The notes beneath the pieces are model-generated. The model ran no database searches and was not told the origin of the DNA. It saw nothing but the letters and a program-made list of their open reading frames with translations. DNA of 64,000 nucleotides from Nocardia transvalensis (lineage in GTDB: Bacteria; Actinomycetota; Actinomycetes; Mycobacteriales; Mycobacteriaceae): positions 496,001-560,000 of the forward strand of contig NZ_JADLQQ010000004.1 of assembly GCF_015477765.1 (NCBI RefSeq), written 5' to 3'. The translations under genes and the position numbers were made by a program. This document shows, piece after piece, positions 45,288-54,041 of the stretch (its first letter is position 1; each line of letters opens with the position of its first letter).

Positions 45288-48056
45288 ATGCGCGAAGATC
45301 AGATCGAGGCCGCCACCGCGCCGCTGCGAGACGACATCCGCTTTCTCGGCGCGATCCTGGGCGAGACGATCCGCGACCACGAGGGCCCGGAGGTTTTCGA
45401 CCTCATCGAACGGGTCCGCGTCGAGGCGTTCCGCATCCGCCGGTCGGAGGTGGAGCGCAGCGCGGTCGCCGATATGCTGCGCGATACCGATGTCCGGGTC
45501 GCGATTCCGCTGATCCGCGCGTTCAGCCACTTCCTGCTGCTGGCCAATCTGGCCGAGGATCTGCAGCGCGACCGGCGTCGCGCCGTCCATATGGCCGCAG
45601 GGGAGCCGCCGCAGGACTCCAGCCTGGCTGCGACCTGCCGCAAACTGGACTCCGCGCGGCCCGACGGCGGCACCGTCGCCGACCTGCTCGCCGACGCGCT
45701 GGTGTCGCCCGTGATCACCGCCCACCCCACCGAGACCCGCCGCCGCACCGTCTTCGACGTGCAGGCCCGCATCACCGAACTGATGCGGCAGCGGCAACGC
45801 TACGACCGCTCCGAACCGGAGTACGCCGAGATCGAGACCCGGATCCGGCGCCAGGTGCTCACCCTGTGGCGCACCGCGCTGATCCGCCTGGCCCGCCTGC
45901 GCATCAAAGACGAGATCGAGGTGGGGCTGCGCTACTACGACATGACCCTGCTGGAGGTGATTCCGCGCATCAACGCCGAGGTCCGTGCGGCGCTGCGCTC
46001 GCGCTGGCCCGAGCTCGAGCTGTTGGCGCGGCCGATCCTGCGGCCCGGTTCGTGGATCGGCGGCGATCGCGACGGCAATCCGAACGTCACCGCCGAGGTG
46101 GTGCATCGCGCCACCCACCGGGCGGGTGCCGTCGCCGTCGGCTATTACCTCAAAGAGCTTGTGGGGCTGGAGAAATCGCTGTCGCAATCGGCCCGCCTGG
46201 TGTCGGTGACCCCGGAACTGGCGCAACTGGCCGACGCCGGATACGACGAATCCCCGCAGCGCGCCGATGAACCCTACCGGCGCGCGATCCGCGGCATCCG
46301 GGCCCGCCTGACCGCCACCGCCCGGCACGCGCTGGGCGAGATCCCGGGCGACGGTGAGGGCGTGGACGTGGGCGCGCAGCCGTATGCCGGGCCGCAGGAA
46401 CTGCTCGACGATCTGAATATCGTGGACGCCTCGATGCGCGCCTCCGGCGACGGCCTGCTGGCCGACGACCGGCTGGCCGCATTGCGCGGCGCGGTCGAGA
46501 CATTCGGCTTCCACCTGCAGGGTCTGGATATGCGCCAGAACTCCGAGACGCACGAGCAGGTGGTGGCCGAGCTGTTCGCCTGGGCGGGTGTGCACGCCGA
46601 CTACACGAGCCTGTCCGAGCCGGACCGGGTGCAGTTGCTGGCGGCCGAATTGAACACCCGTCGCCCGCTGCTCGGTCCGACCGCCAGGCTGAGCGAACTG
46701 GCGGTCAAGGAACTCGGCGTGGTGCGCGCGGCCAAGGCGGCCCTGGACGATCTGGGTCCGGACACCGTGCCGAACTACATCATCAGCATGTGCACCTCGG
46801 TCAGCGATCTGCTGGAGGCCGCACTGTTGTTGAAGGAGGCCGGAATCCTCGATCCCGGCGATGCGCAGACCCCGCCGAGCAGCCCGGTCGGGGTGGTGCC
46901 GCTGTTCGAGACGATCGAAGATCTCCGCCACGGCGCCGAGACGCTGGTCGCCGCCCTGGAGGTGCCCGCCTACCACCGCCTGGTCGCCGCCCGCGGCATG
47001 CAGCAGGAGGTGATGCTCGGCTACTCCGACTCCAACAAGGACGGCGGATATCTGGCCGCCAACTGGGCGCTGTACCGGGCCGAACTGGATCTGGTGGAGG
47101 CCGCGCGCAAGACCGGAATTCGGTTGCGGCTGTTCCACGGTCGCGGCGGCACGGTGGGCCGCGGCGGCGGTCGCAGCTACGACGCCATTCTCGCCCAGCC
47201 GGCCGGTGCGGTGCGCGGCTCGCTGCGGCTGACCGAACAGGGCGAGGTGATCTCCACCAAATACGCCGACCGCGGCAGCGCCTATCGCAATCTGGAATCC
47301 CTGGTCGCGGGAACCCTGGAATCGACACTGCTGGACGTGGAGGGACTGGGCGCCGACGCCGAACCCGCCTACGAGCTGTTCGACGAACTGGCCGAGCTGG
47401 CGCGACGGGCGTATTCGCGGCTGGTGCACGAAACTCCGGGATTCGTCGAGTATTTCCGCGCCTCCACCCCGATCGCCGAGGTCGCCGACCTCAATCTGGG
47501 CAGCCGCCCGGCCTCGCGCAAACCGACGAATTCGGTGAGTGATCTGCGCGCGATCCCCTGGGTGATGGCCTGGAGCCAGTCGCGCGCCATGCTGCCCGGC
47601 TGGTACGGCACCGGCACCGCGATCGAACAGTGGGTGGGTGAGGATCCGCAGCGCCTGGCCACCCTGTCGGATCTGTATCGGCGCTGGCCGTTCTTCCGCA
47701 CGGTCATGTCGAATCTGGCGCAGGTGCTGGCCAAGGCCGATATGGATATCGCCGCCCGCTACGCCGAACTCGTCGAGGATACGGCGTTGCGGGAGCAGAT
47801 CTTCGGCATGATCCGCGACGAATACGACCGCACGTGTCGCATGCACGCCGCCGTCACCGGCAGCGATCAGCTGCTCGCCGACAACCCGGCATTGGCCGAA
47901 TCCATCCGCAACCGCTTCCCCTACCTGGAGCCGCTCAACCAGATGCAGGTCGAACTGCTGCGCCGCCGACGTGCGGGCGACAGCTCGGAGCTGGTCGAGC
48001 GCGGCATCCTGCTCACGATGAACGGCTTGGCGACGGCACTGCGGAACTCCGGCTAG
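45288..48056 (+). CDS. ppc: phosphoenolpyruvate carboxylase
   Basis: A 922-aa PEP carboxylase of full length. [14 protein letters not shown] contains the catalytic His, [11 protein letters not shown] and [10 protein letters not shown] are substrate loops, [14 protein letters not shown] is the Gly-rich loop, and the extreme C-terminus [14 protein letters not shown] carries the conserved NG end. It makes oxaloacetate from PEP and bicarbonate for anaplerosis. The ATG at 45288 is preferred; an ATG six codons upstream is in frame. The 3' end overlaps the converging CPBP gene by 44 bases. Confidence 0.96.
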   Translation: MREDQIEAATAPLRDDIRFLGAILGETIRDHEGPEVFDLIERVRVEAFRIRRSEVERSAVADMLRDTDVRVAIPLIRAFSHFLLLANLAEDLQRDRRRAVHMAAGEPPQDSSLAATCRKLDSARPDGGTVADLLADALVSPVITAHPTETRRRTVFDVQARITELMRQRQRYDRSEPEYAEIETRIRRQVLTLWRTALIRLARLRIKDEIEVGLRYYDMTLLEVIPRINAEVRAALRSRWPELELLARPILRPGSWIGGDRDGNPNVTAEVVHRATHRAGAVAVGYYLKELVGLEKSLSQSARLVSVTPELAQLADAGYDESPQRADEPYRRAIRGIRARLTATARHALGEIPGDGEGVDVGAQPYAGPQELLDDLNIVDASMRASGDGLLADDRLAALRGAVETFGFHLQGLDMRQNSETHEQVVAELFAWAGVHADYTSLSEPDRVQLLAAELNTRRPLLGPTARLSELAVKELGVVRAAKAALDDLGPDTVPNYIISMCTSVSDLLEAALLLKEAGILDPGDAQTPPSSPVGVVPLFETIEDLRHGAETLVAALEVPAYHRLVAARGMQQEVMLGYSDSNKDGGYLAANWALYRAELDLVEAARKTGIRLRLFHGRGGTVGRGGGRSYDAILAQPAGAVRGSLRLTEQGEVISTKYADRGSAYRNLESLVAGTLESTLLDVEGLGADAEPAYELFDELAELARRAYSRLVHETPGFVEYFRASTPIAEVADLNLGSRPASRKPTNSVSDLRAIPWVMAWSQSRAMLPGWYGTGTAIEQWVGEDPQRLATLSDLYRRWPFFRTVMSNLAQVLAKADMDIAARYAELVEDTALREQIFGMIRDEYDRTCRMHAAVTGSDQLLADNPALAESIRNRFPYLEPLNQMQVELLRRRRAGDSSELVERGILLTMNGLATALRNSG

Positions 48057-48846
48057 CGCGGCGGTGCACCGCCCAGAGCAGAATCGCGGTGCAGGCGAAC
48101 GGGATCACGATGAAGGTCAGGTCCAGCACCTCCGGGTGGTCGATCTCTCCGTTGCCTCGGTTGTTGAGATACTGGCTCGTCACCATGAAAGCGGTGTGAA
48201 AACCGAGGCAGGGCCACAGACTTCCGATCGTCGCCCGCAACGCGCCCAGCAAGGAGCCGAATGTCAGCAGCAGCACGATGCGGAACGGGTCCGCCTGCAG
48301 GGTGATTACCGTGCCCAGCACCGTGAACGCCATGGCTTGGCCGAGGACGGCCACCCAGGCGGGGTAGCGCTGCGCCAGGGTGCCCTGAATGTAACCGCGA
48401 AAGGCAAGTTCCTCGGGTATCGGCTCGATCAGCAGCACGAGCACGGTCAACACGGCGACGCCTGCGACGATCTCGAGGACCGGCTTGTGCACGCTGATCG
48501 AGATCCATCCGAACGTCTCCGCCGCCACCGTCGAGATCGTGGCGGGCACGAGCCAGCACGCGACTCCGAAAAGGAAAGGCCGCCATGCTTTTCGGGGTGC
48601 GGTCAGTCCCATGAGCGACCATGACCAGGGGCGGCGATCCAGATATCGCCGGGCCACGACGATCAACGGCAGGGTGAAGCCGATCGCCAGCAGCCCGCCC
48701 GCCACATGCCGTCCGCGCGAATAGCCCTGCCCTGCAAGGAGATCCGATCCGAGCACAAGCAGCCACCAGAGCGTCATCGCCACCACGACGACCGCCGGTC
48801 CGATGACGCCCTTGAAACGGTGTGATTGCTCCCCCGACGCGATCAT
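48013..48846 (-). CDS. CPBP-family intramembrane glutamic endopeptidase
   Basis: A 277-aa protein with about eight membrane helices. The CPBP/Abi signature EExxxR is [14 protein letters not shown]; the second motif FxxxH/HxxxN region is [14 protein letters not shown]. Related Rce1-type proteases cleave prenylated or peptide substrates; several bacterial members confer bacteriocin immunity. The ATG at 48846 begins [13 protein letters not shown]. Its last 44 bases overlap ppc from the opposite strand. Confidence 0.85.
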   Translation of the reverse strand: MIASGEQSHRFKGVIGPAVVVVAMTLWWLLVLGSDLLAGQGYSRGRHVAGGLLAIGFTLPLIVVARRYLDRRPWSWSLMGLTAPRKAWRPFLFGVACWLVPATISTVAAETFGWISISVHKPVLEIVAGVAVLTVLVLLIEPIPEELAFRGYIQGTLAQRYPAWVAVLGQAMAFTVLGTVITLQADPFRIVLLLTFGSLLGALRATIGSLWPCLGFHTAFMVTSQYLNNRGNGEIDHPEVLDLTFIVIPFACTAILLWAVHRRASRSSAVPSPSRSS

Positions 48847-48929
48847 AGGCGAACTATATCGGTGCACCAACGGTTTCCGGGCGGGATTGCTGGCGGTGAG
48901 CGGACATCGTTTCACCTCAACCGGTTTTG

Positions 48930-49712
48930 TCACTCCGCGTCGTCGCGCAGATCGGTGACGAACATGTGTCCTGGGGCATGGGTGATGGCCAGTGGCGGGC
49001 GCGTGGTCCTGATCACCGCCTGCGGGGTGACTCCGCAGGCCCAGAACATCGGTGTCTCACCGGGTTCCGGCTCGATCGGATCGCCGAAGTCGGGGCGGGC
49101 GAGGTCGTCGATGCCGAGTATCGACGGATCACCGACATGCACGGGAGCGCCGTGCGCCCGGGGGAGTGCGGCGGTGACACGCCGAGCCGTCTCCACGCTG
49201 TCGGATGCGATGGGCCGCATGGACACCACCAGCGGCCCGTGGAACCGCCCCACCGGCGTGCACGGCCGCGAGGTGACGAACATGGGGACGTTGCGGCCCG
49301 ATTCCTGATGGCGCAGGCGAACTCCCGCCGCCAGCAGCCGCGCCTCGGCGGTGAAACTGCAGCCGAGCAGGAACGCCACGCCGTCGTGGGGCCAGACGTC
49401 GCGCACATCGGTCGGTTCGGCGTCGAGCACGCCGTGGCGGTAGACGCGGTAGCGCGGCAGATCGGTGCGCAGGTCCGCGCCGGGTGCGGCCTGGCGCGGC
49501 TCCGGATCGCCCGGGCCGGTCACCTCGATGAGCGGCAACGCCTGCGGATTGGCCAGGCAGAACTCGTGGAACTCCGCCGCCGCCTCGGCGGGCAGCACAA
49601 CGAGATTGGCCTGCACATACCCGAGCGACAAGCCCGTCGTCGCCCCGCTCAGCTCACCCGAGCGACACCGGCGACGCACCTCGTCCGGTCGGGCGCGGCC
49701 AAGCTCCTCCAT
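48930..49712 (-). CDS. DUF1445 / putative hydro-lyase (D-glutamate cyclase-like)
   Basis: A 260-aa protein of the DUF1445 family, related to mitochondrial DGLUCY. Conserved blocks are DVAFLLGCSF-like (HDGVAFLLGCSFTAEARLL), GPLVVSMRPI, DPSILGIDDLARPDFGD and the finish FWACGVTPQAV ... HAPGHMFVTDL. The reaction in bacteria is undetermined, with hydro-lyase or cyclase the usual guesses. It stands alone upstream of the divergent VOC-ABC operon. Confidence 0.87.
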   Translation of the reverse strand: MEELGRARPDEVRRRCRSGELSGATTGLSLGYVQANLVVLPAEAAAEFHEFCLANPQALPLIEVTGPGDPEPRQAAPGADLRTDLPRYRVYRHGVLDAEPTDVRDVWPHDGVAFLLGCSFTAEARLLAAGVRLRHQESGRNVPMFVTSRPCTPVGRFHGPLVVSMRPIASDSVETARRVTAALPRAHGAPVHVGDPSILGIDDLARPDFGDPIEPEPGETPMFWACGVTPQAVIRTTRPPLAITHAPGHMFVTDLRDDAE

Positions 49713-49890
49713 GCCCGCGATGGTAGTCGCGCGAACTCGGCGGCCGAGCCCGAAATCGCCCCCGATGCAGCGCGGACGGTCGGCAACGTGGGTCGGATAC
49801 CGCCTGCCGACGGGTCGGCATTCGGTTCGTCGCCGAGACGGCCCGAGCCACCGCAGCTGCTCGCCACATCGGAAAGTGAGACCGATTCAC

Positions 49891-49938
49891 GTAGGAAATC
49901 TCCTACGCTTGACGAGTAGGATATTTCCTACATATAGT
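49891..49938 (+). promoter_or_regulatory. promoter and twin operators of the VOC/ABC/ArsR operon
   Basis: TTGACG (49909-49914) and TATAGT (49933-49938) with an 18-base spacer form a good sigma-70-type promoter. Two identical-architecture palindromes GTAGGA-N4-TCCTAC surround it: 49891-49906 just upstream of the -35 and 49916-49931 within the spacer. The predicted start is at or next to the A of the ATG at 49946, so translation is leaderless. A repressor bound at either site would block RNA polymerase; the operon encodes an ArsR-type protein. Confidence 0.85.
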
Positions 49939-49945
49939 CGCGGGC

Positions 49946-50314
49946 ATGACGATTTCGCAGATCGGGAAAATTACGGCCTTCGTCTCCGACCAGGATCGGG
50001 CCGAGAAGTTCTACACCGAGGTGCTCGGCTTCGACGTCCGCGTCGACAATGTGTGGGGCGACAACCGGTGGCTCGAGGTCGCGCCCGGCGCGACCGGCAC
50101 CTCGATCATCCTGCACACACCATTCCCCGGCGCGAGCGCGGGAACGCTCGCGGGAGTCATGCTGCACAGCGCCGACATCGACGCCACCGTGGCGCGGCTG
50201 CGCGAGGCCGGGGCCGAGGTCGCCGGACCCACCGACGAGCCGTGGGGCAAGCAGGCCACCTTCTCCGACCCCGATGGGAATTCGTTCGTCCTCATCGCGA
50301 ATCCGGCGCAGTGA
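49946..50314 (+). CDS. VOC-superfamily (glyoxalase/bleomycin-resistance fold) protein
   Basis: A 122-aa VOC protein: two beta-alpha-beta-beta-beta units, first QIGKITAFVSDQDRAEKFYTEVLGFDVRVDN, second VMLHSADIDATVARLREAGAEVAGP, ending FSDPDGNSFVLIAN with the metal-ligand Glu replaced by Asp/Asn-type residues. VOC proteins isomerise, open or sequester small molecules, including antibiotics. It is the first gene of a five-gene operon and begins at the transcript start. Confidence 0.9.
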   Translation: MTISQIGKITAFVSDQDRAEKFYTEVLGFDVRVDNVWGDNRWLEVAPGATGTSIILHTPFPGASAGTLAGVMLHSADIDATVARLREAGAEVAGPTDEPWGKQATFSDPDGNSFVLIANPAQ

Positions 50315-51270
50315 CGGCACTTTTCGAGGCGCACGGTGTCACCAAGCGATTCGGTGACACCGTGGCGCTGGACGGGTTGCAGTTGTCGGCGGAGCGGGGA
50401 AGTCTGCTGGCGATTCTGGGTCGCAACGGGGCGGGCAAGACGACGCTTGTGCGCATGCTGGCCACCTTGACCCCGCCGGATGCCGGGACGATCCGGGTCC
50501 TCGGCCACGACGTCGTGCGGCAGGCCCCGGCGGTGCGGCGGTCCATCGGACTGGCCGGACAGCATGCGACGATGGAACCGCTGCTGACCGGCGCGGAGAA
50601 CCTGGAGATGATCGGGGTGCTGTTCGGGCTCCCGCGTCGGGCGGCCCGCAAGGCCGCCGCCGAGGTGTTGGAGCGGCTGGGACTGGCCGACGCGGGCGGG
50701 CGGCGGGTCGGAACCTACTCCGGCGGTATGCGCCGCCGCCTCGATCTCGGCGCGAGCCTGGTCGGCCGACCGCAGGTGCTGTTACTGGACGAGCCGACCA
50801 CCGGCCTGGATCCGGCGGCGCGCCACGGGCTTTGGTCGCTGGTCACCGAACTGGTTTCCGGCGGCACCGATGTCGTGCTGACCACCCAGTACCTGGAGGA
50901 GGCCGACGCGCTCGCCGACCGGGTGGTGGTGCTCGACGGTGGTCGCATCCTGGCCGACGGCTCACCCGCCCAGTTGAAGGCCGCCCACGGCGAGGACATC
51001 GTCACCGTGCGAACCCGCCGCGCCGACGACCTCGAGACGATCCGCCGAGCGCTGGCGGCGCGGGGCCGCACCGATGTCACCGTCGACACCGCGGCGGGCG
51101 TGATGACGTGGCCCTCGCCGGCCGGTGGCGAGGATGCGGCGACCTGTTTCTCGCTGCTGCCCACCGGCACCGTCGACGAAATCACCGTGCGCAGGCCGAC
51201 TTTGGAGGAGGCGTTCCTGAACCTGACGGCCGCCGCGCCGACCGAACAGCGAATCGAGGCGATGACATGA
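50311..51270 (+). CDS. ABC transporter ATPase, DrrA type
   Basis: A 319-aa ATP-binding protein. Walker A is GRNGAGKTTL, the signature YSGGMRRRLDLGASLVG, Walker B VLLLDEPTTGLDP, H-loop TTQYLEEADALAD. The C-terminal about 90 residues match the DrrA-type extension (VTVRTRRADDLETIRRAL; RRPTLEEAFLNLT). It powers drug or lipid export with the next gene. The GTG at 50311 overlaps the VOC stop by 4 bases. Confidence 0.94.
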   Translation: MTALFEAHGVTKRFGDTVALDGLQLSAERGSLLAILGRNGAGKTTLVRMLATLTPPDAGTIRVLGHDVVRQAPAVRRSIGLAGQHATMEPLLTGAENLEMIGVLFGLPRRAARKAAAEVLERLGLADAGGRRVGTYSGGMRRRLDLGASLVGRPQVLLLDEPTTGLDPAARHGLWSLVTELVSGGTDVVLTTQYLEEADALADRVVVLDGGRILADGSPAQLKAAHGEDIVTVRTRRADDLETIRRALAARGRTDVTVDTAAGVMTWPSPAGGEDAATCFSLLPTGTVDEITVRRPTLEEAFLNLTAAAPTEQRIEAMT

Positions 51271-52079
51271 CCGCGACCGTGATCGACTCCTCGGCCGTTC
51301 CCCGCGTGAACCCCGTGGCCTGCACCGCCGCCGTGGCGCGGCGGGTCGCCCTGATGACGCTGCGCAACCCGCAGGTGATCGTCATGTCGGTACTGCAGAG
51401 CGTGGTCTTCCTGCTGATCTTCCGCTATGTCTTCGGCGGGGCGATCGCCTCGGACGGCCTGCGTTACGTGGACTTCATGGTTCCCGGCATTCTCACTGTG
51501 GGCATGGTGTTCTCGGTCATGGGCGTCGGACCGGCGATGGCGGAGGATCTGCAGCGGGGGATCGTGGACCGGTTCCGCTCGCTGCCGATGCCGCGCTCGG
51601 CCGTCCTCGCCGGGCGGGCGCTGGGTGCGCACGCATTGACCGCGGTCACCGCGGCCGTCACCTTCGCGGTCGCCTTCGCCGTGGGGTTCCGCGTCCACCA
51701 CGGGATTGCGGGGCTGGTGGCGATGGTGGGTCTGTGCCTGCTCACCGCGGTCGCCTTCACCTGGGTGTTTATTGCCCTGGGGCTGGCCACCGGCGATGTG
51801 CAGGCAGCGCAGGGCCTGGGCTTTCTGGTGCTGCCGCTGTCGTTCGTGTCCAGCGCCTACGTTCCGGTCGACACCATGCCGGGCTGGCTGCGGATCTTCG
51901 CCGAATATCAGCCGCTGACGGTCGTGATCGAGGCCAACCGCTATCTGACCCAGGGCACGGCCGGACTCGGCGGTTTTCAGCAATCGGGTAGCTACTACGT
52001 TGCGGCCGCGGTGGTCTGGTGCCTGGGTATTCTCGTGGTCGCCGTGACCGCCAGTGCGGCGCTGTTCCGGCGACGATGA
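51267..52079 (+). CDS. ABC-2 type permease, DrrB type
   Basis: A 270-aa membrane protein with six helices of the ABC-2 family: MSVLQSVVFLLIFRYVFGGAI, MVPGILTVGMVFSVMGVG, VTAAVTFAVAFAVGF, AMVGLCLLTAVAFTWVFIALGLATG, and the signature GFLVLPLSFVSSAYVPVDTMPGWLRIFAEYQPLTVVIEANR. The start overlaps the ATPase stop (ATGA). Exports a drug-like or lipid substrate together with the ATPase. Confidence 0.93.
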   Translation: MTATVIDSSAVPRVNPVACTAAVARRVALMTLRNPQVIVMSVLQSVVFLLIFRYVFGGAIASDGLRYVDFMVPGILTVGMVFSVMGVGPAMAEDLQRGIVDRFRSLPMPRSAVLAGRALGAHALTAVTAAVTFAVAFAVGFRVHHGIAGLVAMVGLCLLTAVAFTWVFIALGLATGDVQAAQGLGFLVLPLSFVSSAYVPVDTMPGWLRIFAEYQPLTVVIEANRYLTQGTAGLGGFQQSGSYYVAAAVVWCLGILVVAVTASAALFRRR

Positions 52080-52100
52080 GACCGACCGAACGAGGGCCCG

Positions 52101-52469
52101 ATGCCGCATCGCGTGAAATCCAGCAGTACCGATCTGGTGTTCGGCGCGCTGGCCAATCCGACCCGACGCGAGATCCTGGACCTGCTGCTCGACGGCGAGC
52201 AGACGGTCCAGGCGATCGCCGAACGGTTCGATATGGCCCGGCCCAGTGTGTCCGAACATCTGAAGGTGCTGCGCGACTGCGGGCTGGTCGACGAGGAGAA
52301 ACGCGGCCGCTACCGCTACTACAGAGTGGAGCCACAGCCATTGCACGACCTGCAATCCTGGCTCGACCCGTTCGAACGCTACTGGCGGGCGCGGCTGCGT
52401 GACCTCGGTGCGGTCCTGGACGCCCTGCCCGACGACTCCGATCACAGAACGGACTCCGAGAAGAAGTGA
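52101..52469 (+). CDS. ArsR-family transcriptional regulator
   Basis: A 122-aa winged-helix protein: LVFGALANPTRREILDLLLDGEQTVQAIAERFDMARPSVSEHLKVLRDCGLVDEEKRGRYRYYRVEP. It lacks the CxC metal motif of metal sensors, so an organic ligand or a non-inducible type is likely. It lies in the operon headed by the GTAGGA-N4-TCCTAC operators, so autoregulation is the simplest model. It is followed by an AHSA1/SRPBCC gene, a common ArsR partner in actinobacteria. Confidence 0.92.
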   Translation: MPHRVKSSSTDLVFGALANPTRREILDLLLDGEQTVQAIAERFDMARPSVSEHLKVLRDCGLVDEEKRGRYRYYRVEPQPLHDLQSWLDPFERYWRARLRDLGAVLDALPDDSDHRTDSEKK

Positions 52470-52909
52470 CCGACGATCTGACCACCATCGAGCTCGACCA
52501 CTTCTACCCGCACCCGCCGGAGAAGGTGTGGCGCGCCCTCACCACACCGGAGTTGATGGCCCAGTGGATGATGATGCCCACCGGCTTCGAACCGGTGGTG
52601 GGCAATGTCTTTCACATGCGGGGCCGCGCGGTGCCGCAGACCGGGTTCTCCGGCGAGATCCGCTGCGAGGTCCTGGAACTCACCGCCCCCGAAAAATTGC
52701 GCATCAGCTGGAACGACGCCCACTCCGACACCGACAGCGGTTGGGTCGTCACCTGGGAACTGCGCCCCGAGGGCATCGGCACCCGAATGCTGCTGACCCA
52801 CACGGGCTTCGACCCCGACGACGCCAATGCCCAACTGTCCCGCAAGATCATGCGCGGCGGCTGGCCCGGCATGCTCGATCGCCTGACCGAGACCCTGGCC
52901 ACCGCGTAA
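52466..52909 (+). CDS. SRPBCC/AHSA1-domain protein
   Basis: A 147-aa AHSA1-like protein: TIELDHFYPHPPEKVWRALTTPELMAQWMM, then GRAVPQTGFSGEIRCEVLELTAPEKLRISW and the final long helix AQLSRKIMRGGWPGMLDRLTETLATA. The fold binds hydrophobic ligands or other proteins. The GTG at 52466 overlaps the ArsR stop by 4 bases. Such proteins often pair with ArsR regulators; possible roles are ligand binding or resistance. Confidence 0.9.
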   Translation: MTDDLTTIELDHFYPHPPEKVWRALTTPELMAQWMMMPTGFEPVVGNVFHMRGRAVPQTGFSGEIRCEVLELTAPEKLRISWNDAHSDTDSGWVVTWELRPEGIGTRMLLTHTGFDPDDANAQLSRKIMRGGWPGMLDRLTETLATA

Positions 52910-52930
52910 CGAAGCCCTCGACAGCCGCAC

Positions 52931-52973
52931 CCGCGACATGCGATGGCCCGAAGCTCCGCGACATGCGATGGCC
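52931..52973. repeat. about 20-bp direct repeat after the operon
   Basis: CGCGACATGCGATGGCC occurs twice (from about 52932 and 52958). The second copy runs into the terminator stem. Confidence 0.7.
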
Positions 52974-53000
52974 CCGAAGCGCTTTCCTTCGGGGCCATCG
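52966..53000. terminator. strong hairpin between operon and secreted-protein gene
   Basis: A perfect 14-bp stem (CGATGGCCCCGAAG and its complement, 7-base loop) between two converging transcripts: the five-gene operon and the minus-strand secreted-protein gene. It can serve both. Confidence 0.85.
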
Positions 53001-53028
53001 GACCGGGAGGTCGGAGGAGGAGCGGACC

Positions 53029-53832
53029 TTACTGGGGCACCTGCTGCTGCTGTTGCTGCTGGTCGCCGGACTTCTTTTCGTCCTTCTGCTCGTCCTTCTT
53101 GCCGTCGCTCTTCTTGTCCTTCTTGCCGGACTTGTCGTCCTTGGTGCCGTCGGACTTCTTGCCGTTCTTCGACTCGTCGCCCGACGAGTTCTGATCCGGC
53201 GAGGACTGGTTGCCCTTCTGGCCGTCGTTCCCCTTCTGCTCGTTGCCCTGCGGGCTCTCCTTACCCGGACCCTGCAGGCCGAAGTTGCCTATGCCGGGGA
53301 AGTCCGGAATGCCCTGCGGGAGCATCGTTCCCAGGCCACCCAGACCCTGGTCGGCCAGCATGCCGCCGAGGCCGCCTTGGTTGGGCAGGTTGGGCAGGCC
53401 ACCGGGGAGTTGTTGCTGGTTGCCGCCAGGGAGGGGGAGTTGGTACGGGTTGTTGCCGCCCGGGGTGGGGAGTTGATATGGGTTGTTGCCGCCCGGGGCA
53501 GGGAGCTGGAACTGGTTGCCGGGCAACTGCTGGCCGTAGCCGCCGGGCGACTGCTGTTGCTGTTGTTGCTGCTGTTGCGGCTGCTGGCCATACCCGCCGG
53601 GGCCCTGCAGTTGGCCATTGCCGCCGAGGCCGCCGCCCAAGCCGTTGCCCGCACCGCCCTGAGTGCCTCCGGTACCACCCTGGTTGCCGGTGCCGTTACT
53701 GGTGCCCGGGCTACTCGGATCGCTATTAGGAAACGCGACCGCGGCCGGAGCCGCAGCCACCATCGACATAAGACCGGCCGATACTGCTGCGACGGTCCAC
53801 TTCAGGATTCGCTTCGTTCGGTATGTGGTCAT
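53029..53832 (-). CDS. secreted Gln/Gly/Lys-rich low-complexity protein
   Basis: A 267-aa exported protein. Residues 1-34 are a signal peptide (KRILKWTVAAVSAGLMSMVAAAPAAVA, cleavage expected before FPNSD). The mature part has Gly-rich repeats, a run of nine Gln after YGQQP, three PGGNN/PGGNQ blocks with YQLP between, a leucine/proline segment, and a Lys/Asp-rich tail (KKSDGKKDEQKDEKKSG) ending in seven Gln. It probably acts on the wall or surface and is unfolded; no enzyme domain is visible. The ATG at 53832 lies inside an inverted repeat; a GTG two codons upstream is also in frame. Confidence 0.8.
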   Translation of the reverse strand: MTTYRTKRILKWTVAAVSAGLMSMVAAAPAAVAFPNSDPSSPGTSNGTGNQGGTGGTQGGAGNGLGGGLGGNGQLQGPGGYGQQPQQQQQQQQQSPGGYGQQLPGNQFQLPAPGGNNPYQLPTPGGNNPYQLPLPGGNQQQLPGGLPNLPNQGGLGGMLADQGLGGLGTMLPQGIPDFPGIGNFGLQGPGKESPQGNEQKGNDGQKGNQSSPDQNSSGDESKNGKKSDGTKDDKSGKKDKKSDGKKDEQKDEKKSGDQQQQQQQVPQ

Positions 53833-53840
53833 TACCACAT
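53823..53840 (-). promoter_or_regulatory. inverted repeat across start codon of secreted-protein gene
   Basis: Perfect arms ATGTGGT and ACCACAT separated by 4 bases, containing both possible start codons (GTG 53838, ATG 53832). It can be an operator or a hairpin masking the start. Confidence 0.55.
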
Positions 53841-54041
53841 TAAATAACGACCTGACGGTTTGTGTTGGTCGTTTGACGAAATTCAGCGTGTCGCGCGGTC
53901 GGGCGTGTCGAGAATAGCTGATCGGTTGCTGGCAAACAACAACGCCGGTCGGCTCGCGCGTCCCCGGAGAGGCGGGGTGCGCGGACGCCGACCGGCGTTC
54001 GGGGGAGCTGGGCCGGATTCCGGACGGCCCAGCCGTCTTTA

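Noticed and set aside
45186..47846. Long minus-strand frame opposite ppc
   Set aside because: Shadow; only its last about 100 codons (44856-45185) resemble a real protein and these are reported as a hydrolase remnant.
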